From Gammaproteobacteria bacterium (GTDB lineage: Bacteria; Pseudomonadota; Gammaproteobacteria; Steroidobacterales; Rariloculaceae), in contig JAJDWR010000084.1 of NCBI GenBank assembly GCA_022825505.1, positions 84,542-148,541 on the forward strand: 64,000 bases of DNA, given 5' to 3'. The translations under genes were made by a program, and so were the position numbers. This document shows positions 61,873 to 64,000 of the stretch, piece by piece (positions within the stretch are counted from its first letter, which is position 1; every line of letters begins with the position of its first letter). The notes under the pieces were generated by a model that was not told where the DNA came from, did no database searches, and saw only the letters and a program-made list of their open reading frames with translations.

Positions 61873-64000
61873 ATGCCTGATCGGCGAGAGACCGTCCTCA
61901 GTATTCTGAACCAGGCCAGGGCCGACGGGCTTGCTGCCCTGACCGCGCCCCAATGCAAGGCTGTCTGCGACGCCTACGGGATTCCCCTGCCCGGCGAGGG
62001 GCTCGCCCGGTCGGCGGACGAGGCTCGAGCAGTAGCCGACGGGATCGGCTATCCGGTGGTGATGAAGATCGTCTCGCCGGACATTCTCCACAAGACCGAG
62101 GTCGGAGGTGTGGTTGTCGGGGTGGCCGACGGTGACGCGGCTGCGGCAGCCTACGAAGCCATTGTCGCCGGTGCCCGCGCGTACAGCGAAGATGCCCGGA
62201 TTGACGGCGTGCAGGTCCAGCAGATGGTGACGGGGGAGGCACAGGAAGTCATTGTAGGCGGCGTGACGGACCCTGTTTTCGGCGAACTTGTGGCTTTTGG
62301 ACTGGGCGGCGTGCTGGTGGAGGTGCTCAAGGACATCACGTTCCGGTTGGCGCCTGCCACTGCGGAAGATGCCCGCGGCATGCTCGACGGCATCCAGGCT
62401 GCCGAAGTGCTCGACGGCGTTCGGGGCGCGGCCGCCGTGGACCGCGATGGGCTGACGGACATCATCGTGAACGTCTCGGAGCTGATCGCCGACTTCCCCG
62501 AGATCCGCGAGATCGACCTTAACCCTGTGCTCGCCGGCGCTCAGGGCGCCACGGCCGTGGACGCGCTGATCGCAGTCGACTTCTCCCCGCCGAAGGAAAT
62601 CTTCCGGCCCAGCCAGGAAGAAATCGTCGCCGCCATGGATCGCATCATGAACCCGCGGGCCGTGGCCGTCATCGGCGCCTCCGAAGGCGAGGGCAAGATC
62701 GGCAACTCGGTGATGAAGAACATCATCAACGGCGGTTACGAGGGAGAGCTTTACCCGATCAATCCCAAGGCCGACGTGATTCTGGGCAAGAAGGCCTTCA
62801 AGAGCGTCTTGGACGTCCCCGGCGAGATCGACGTGGCCGTCTTCGCGGTACCGGCGAGGTTCTGCGCCGGCGCCATGGAGGAGGTCGGCCAGAAGGGCAT
62901 CCCCGGCGCCATCATGATTCCGTCCGGTTTCGCCGAGGTGGGCGAGACCGAGGCGCAGGACGAACTGCTGGCGGTGGCGCGCAAGCACGGCGTGCGCATC
63001 ATGGGGCCCAACATCTACGGCTTCTACTACACCCCGTCCAACCTCTGCGCGACGTTCTGCACGCCCTACGACGTCAAGGGCAAAACCGCGCTGTCGTCCC
63101 AGAGCGGCGGCGTGGGCATGTCCATCATCGGCTACAGCCGCTCGACGAAGATGGGCGTGTCGGCCATCGTCGGGCTGGGGAACAAGTCCGATCTCGACGA
63201 GGACGACCTGCTCACGTACTTCGAGCAGGACGACAACACCGATGTCGTGGCCATGCACGCGGAGGACCTCAAGGATGGGCGCAGCTTTGCCGAAGTCGCG
63301 AAGCGGGTATCGAAGAAAAAGCCGGTGGTCATGCTCAAGGCAGGCCGCACCCAGCTCGGCGCCCGGGCCGCCGCCTCACATACCGGGGCGCTGGCCGGCA
63401 ACGACAAGGTCTACGACGACATCCTGCGCGCCAGCGGCGTGATTCGCGCGTACAGCCTCAACGACATGCTGCAGTTCTCCCGCGGTTTGCCGGTCCTGCC
63501 GGCGCCGAAGGGCGAGAACATCGTCATCATTACCGGCGCGGGTGGCTCAGGCGTGTTGCTGGCCGACGCGGTAGTGGACCATGGGCTGTCGCTGATGGAG
63601 TTCCCGCCGGACCTGGACGAGGCGTTCAAGCAGTACATTCCCCCCTTCGGCGCCTCCGGCAACCCGGTGGATATCACCGGCGGCGAGCCGCCCATCACCT
63701 ACGAGAACACCATCCGCCTGGGCCTCAACGACGACCGCGTCCATTCCCTGATCCTCGGCTACTGGCACACCATCATCACCCCGCCCATGGTATTCGCGGA
63801 GCTATGTGCGCGTGTGGTGCAGGAAGCCCGCGACGAGGGCATCCACAAGCCCATCGTGGCGTCGCTTGTGGGAGACGTGGAGGTCGAGGAGGCCTCCGAA
63901 TACCTCTACGAGCGCGGTATCGTGGCGTGTCCGTACACCACGGAGCTACCCGTCGCCATCCTCGGCGCGAAGTACCAGTGGGCCAGAGGCGCAGCGTTGC
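61873..64000 (+). CDS. ADP-forming acyl-CoA (acetate-CoA) ligase family protein, cut by window edge
   Basis: At least 709 codons, open to the right edge. Order: ATP-grasp domain (~15-235; AYGIPLPGEG, YPVVMKIVSPDILHKTEVGGVVVG), CoA-binding Rossmann domain (~255-345; RAVAVIGASEGEGKIGNSVMKN) and succinyl-CoA ligase-like domains with the phospho-His motif AASHTGALAG. AAGGAG precedes the ATG. These enzymes interconvert acid + ATP + CoA and acyl-CoA + ADP + Pi. It completes the operon with the TPP lyase and the Frc-like transferase. Confidence 0.9.
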   Translation, partial: MPDRRETVLSILNQARADGLAALTAPQCKAVCDAYGIPLPGEGLARSADEARAVADGIGYPVVMKIVSPDILHKTEVGGVVVGVADGDAAAAAYEAIVAGARAYSEDARIDGVQVQQMVTGEAQEVIVGGVTDPVFGELVAFGLGGVLVEVLKDITFRLAPATAEDARGMLDGIQAAEVLDGVRGAAAVDRDGLTDIIVNVSELIADFPEIREIDLNPVLAGAQGATAVDALIAVDFSPPKEIFRPSQEEIVAAMDRIMNPRAVAVIGASEGEGKIGNSVMKNIINGGYEGELYPINPKADVILGKKAFKSVLDVPGEIDVAVFAVPARFCAGAMEEVGQKGIPGAIMIPSGFAEVGETEAQDELLAVARKHGVRIMGPNIYGFYYTPSNLCATFCTPYDVKGKTALSSQSGGVGMSIIGYSRSTKMGVSAIVGLGNKSDLDEDDLLTYFEQDDNTDVVAMHAEDLKDGRSFAEVAKRVSKKKPVVMLKAGRTQLGARAAASHTGALAGNDKVYDDILRASGVIRAYSLNDMLQFSRGLPVLPAPKGENIVIITGAGGSGVLLADAVVDHGLSLMEFPPDLDEAFKQYIPPFGASGNPVDITGGEPPITYENTIRLGLNDDRVHSLILGYWHTIITPPMVFAELCARVVQEARDEGIHKPIVASLVGDVEVEEASEYLYERGIVACPYTTELPVAILGAKYQWARGAAL

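Overview
The window is GC-rich (roughly 63-65% by eye), densely coded DNA on both strands. It has 53 protein-coding genes, one of them cut by the right edge, and no rRNA, tRNA or CRISPR array that I could recognise. The gene content points to an uncultured, aerobic, heterotrophic member of the Pseudomonadota, most likely a gammaproteobacterium: a TIGR02444/DUF2390 protein, an ots trehalose operon with a GH15 enzyme, several exported DUF6152 proteins, TRAP and Bug-type solute transport, a sulfatase and a CoA-transferase operon. The DinB polymerase carries an N-terminal zinc ribbon that I associate more with Alphaproteobacteria, so the assignment is not firm.

Layout. 0-9.8 kb: MATE exporter, a TPR/TonB-like secreted pair, moeA, an AXE1-type esterase, a large cyclic-nucleotide-binding/acyltransferase fusion, xdhC and an exported lipase. 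9.8-13.9 kb: otsB - GH15 - otsA trehalose operon. 14.1-25.4 kb: an accessory, defence-like island with an AlbA_2/Schlafen-type ATPase, a tightly packed four-gene operon (DrmA- and DrmB-like proteins, a compact UvrD-like SF1 ATPase and an unrecognised 547-residue protein) and a VapBC pair; no DNA methyltransferase is present anywhere in the window. 25.5-26.9 kb: folE and ubiX, facing each other across a long palindromic element. 26.9-29.7 kb: a three-gene unit (MqsR-like toxin, MqsA-like antitoxin, KGGVGR-variant ParA-like ATPase with helical repeats). 29.9-31.7 kb: modB-modC without modA. 31.8-54.4 kb: catabolic and transport genes, including three DUF6152 paralogues, TRAP permeases, an LigI-like hydrolase, an aldehyde dehydrogenase, a Bug-type receptor, a cupin, a sulfatase, an Nramp-like transporter, a cyclase-family protein, two VOC proteins and a quinone oxidoreductase. 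54.4-64 kb: dinB, a Phd/PIN toxin-antitoxin pair, an LplT/Aas-like MFS-acyltransferase fusion and an oxalate- or hydroxyacyl-CoA-type operon (TPP lyase, Frc-like CoA transferase, ADP-forming acyl-CoA ligase).

Three things stand out. (1) The methylase-free DISARM-like operon with an SF1 ATPase and an unknown subunit. (2) A dispersed element present in two copies whose ~83-bp core is about 90% identical while its outer 30-32-bp arms are near-perfect inverted repeats that differ between loci. (3) The toxin/antitoxin/ATPase triad. A fourth idea is that all three DUF6152 proteins are predicted to begin, after signal-peptide cleavage, with His-His, which would suit a histidine-brace copper site.
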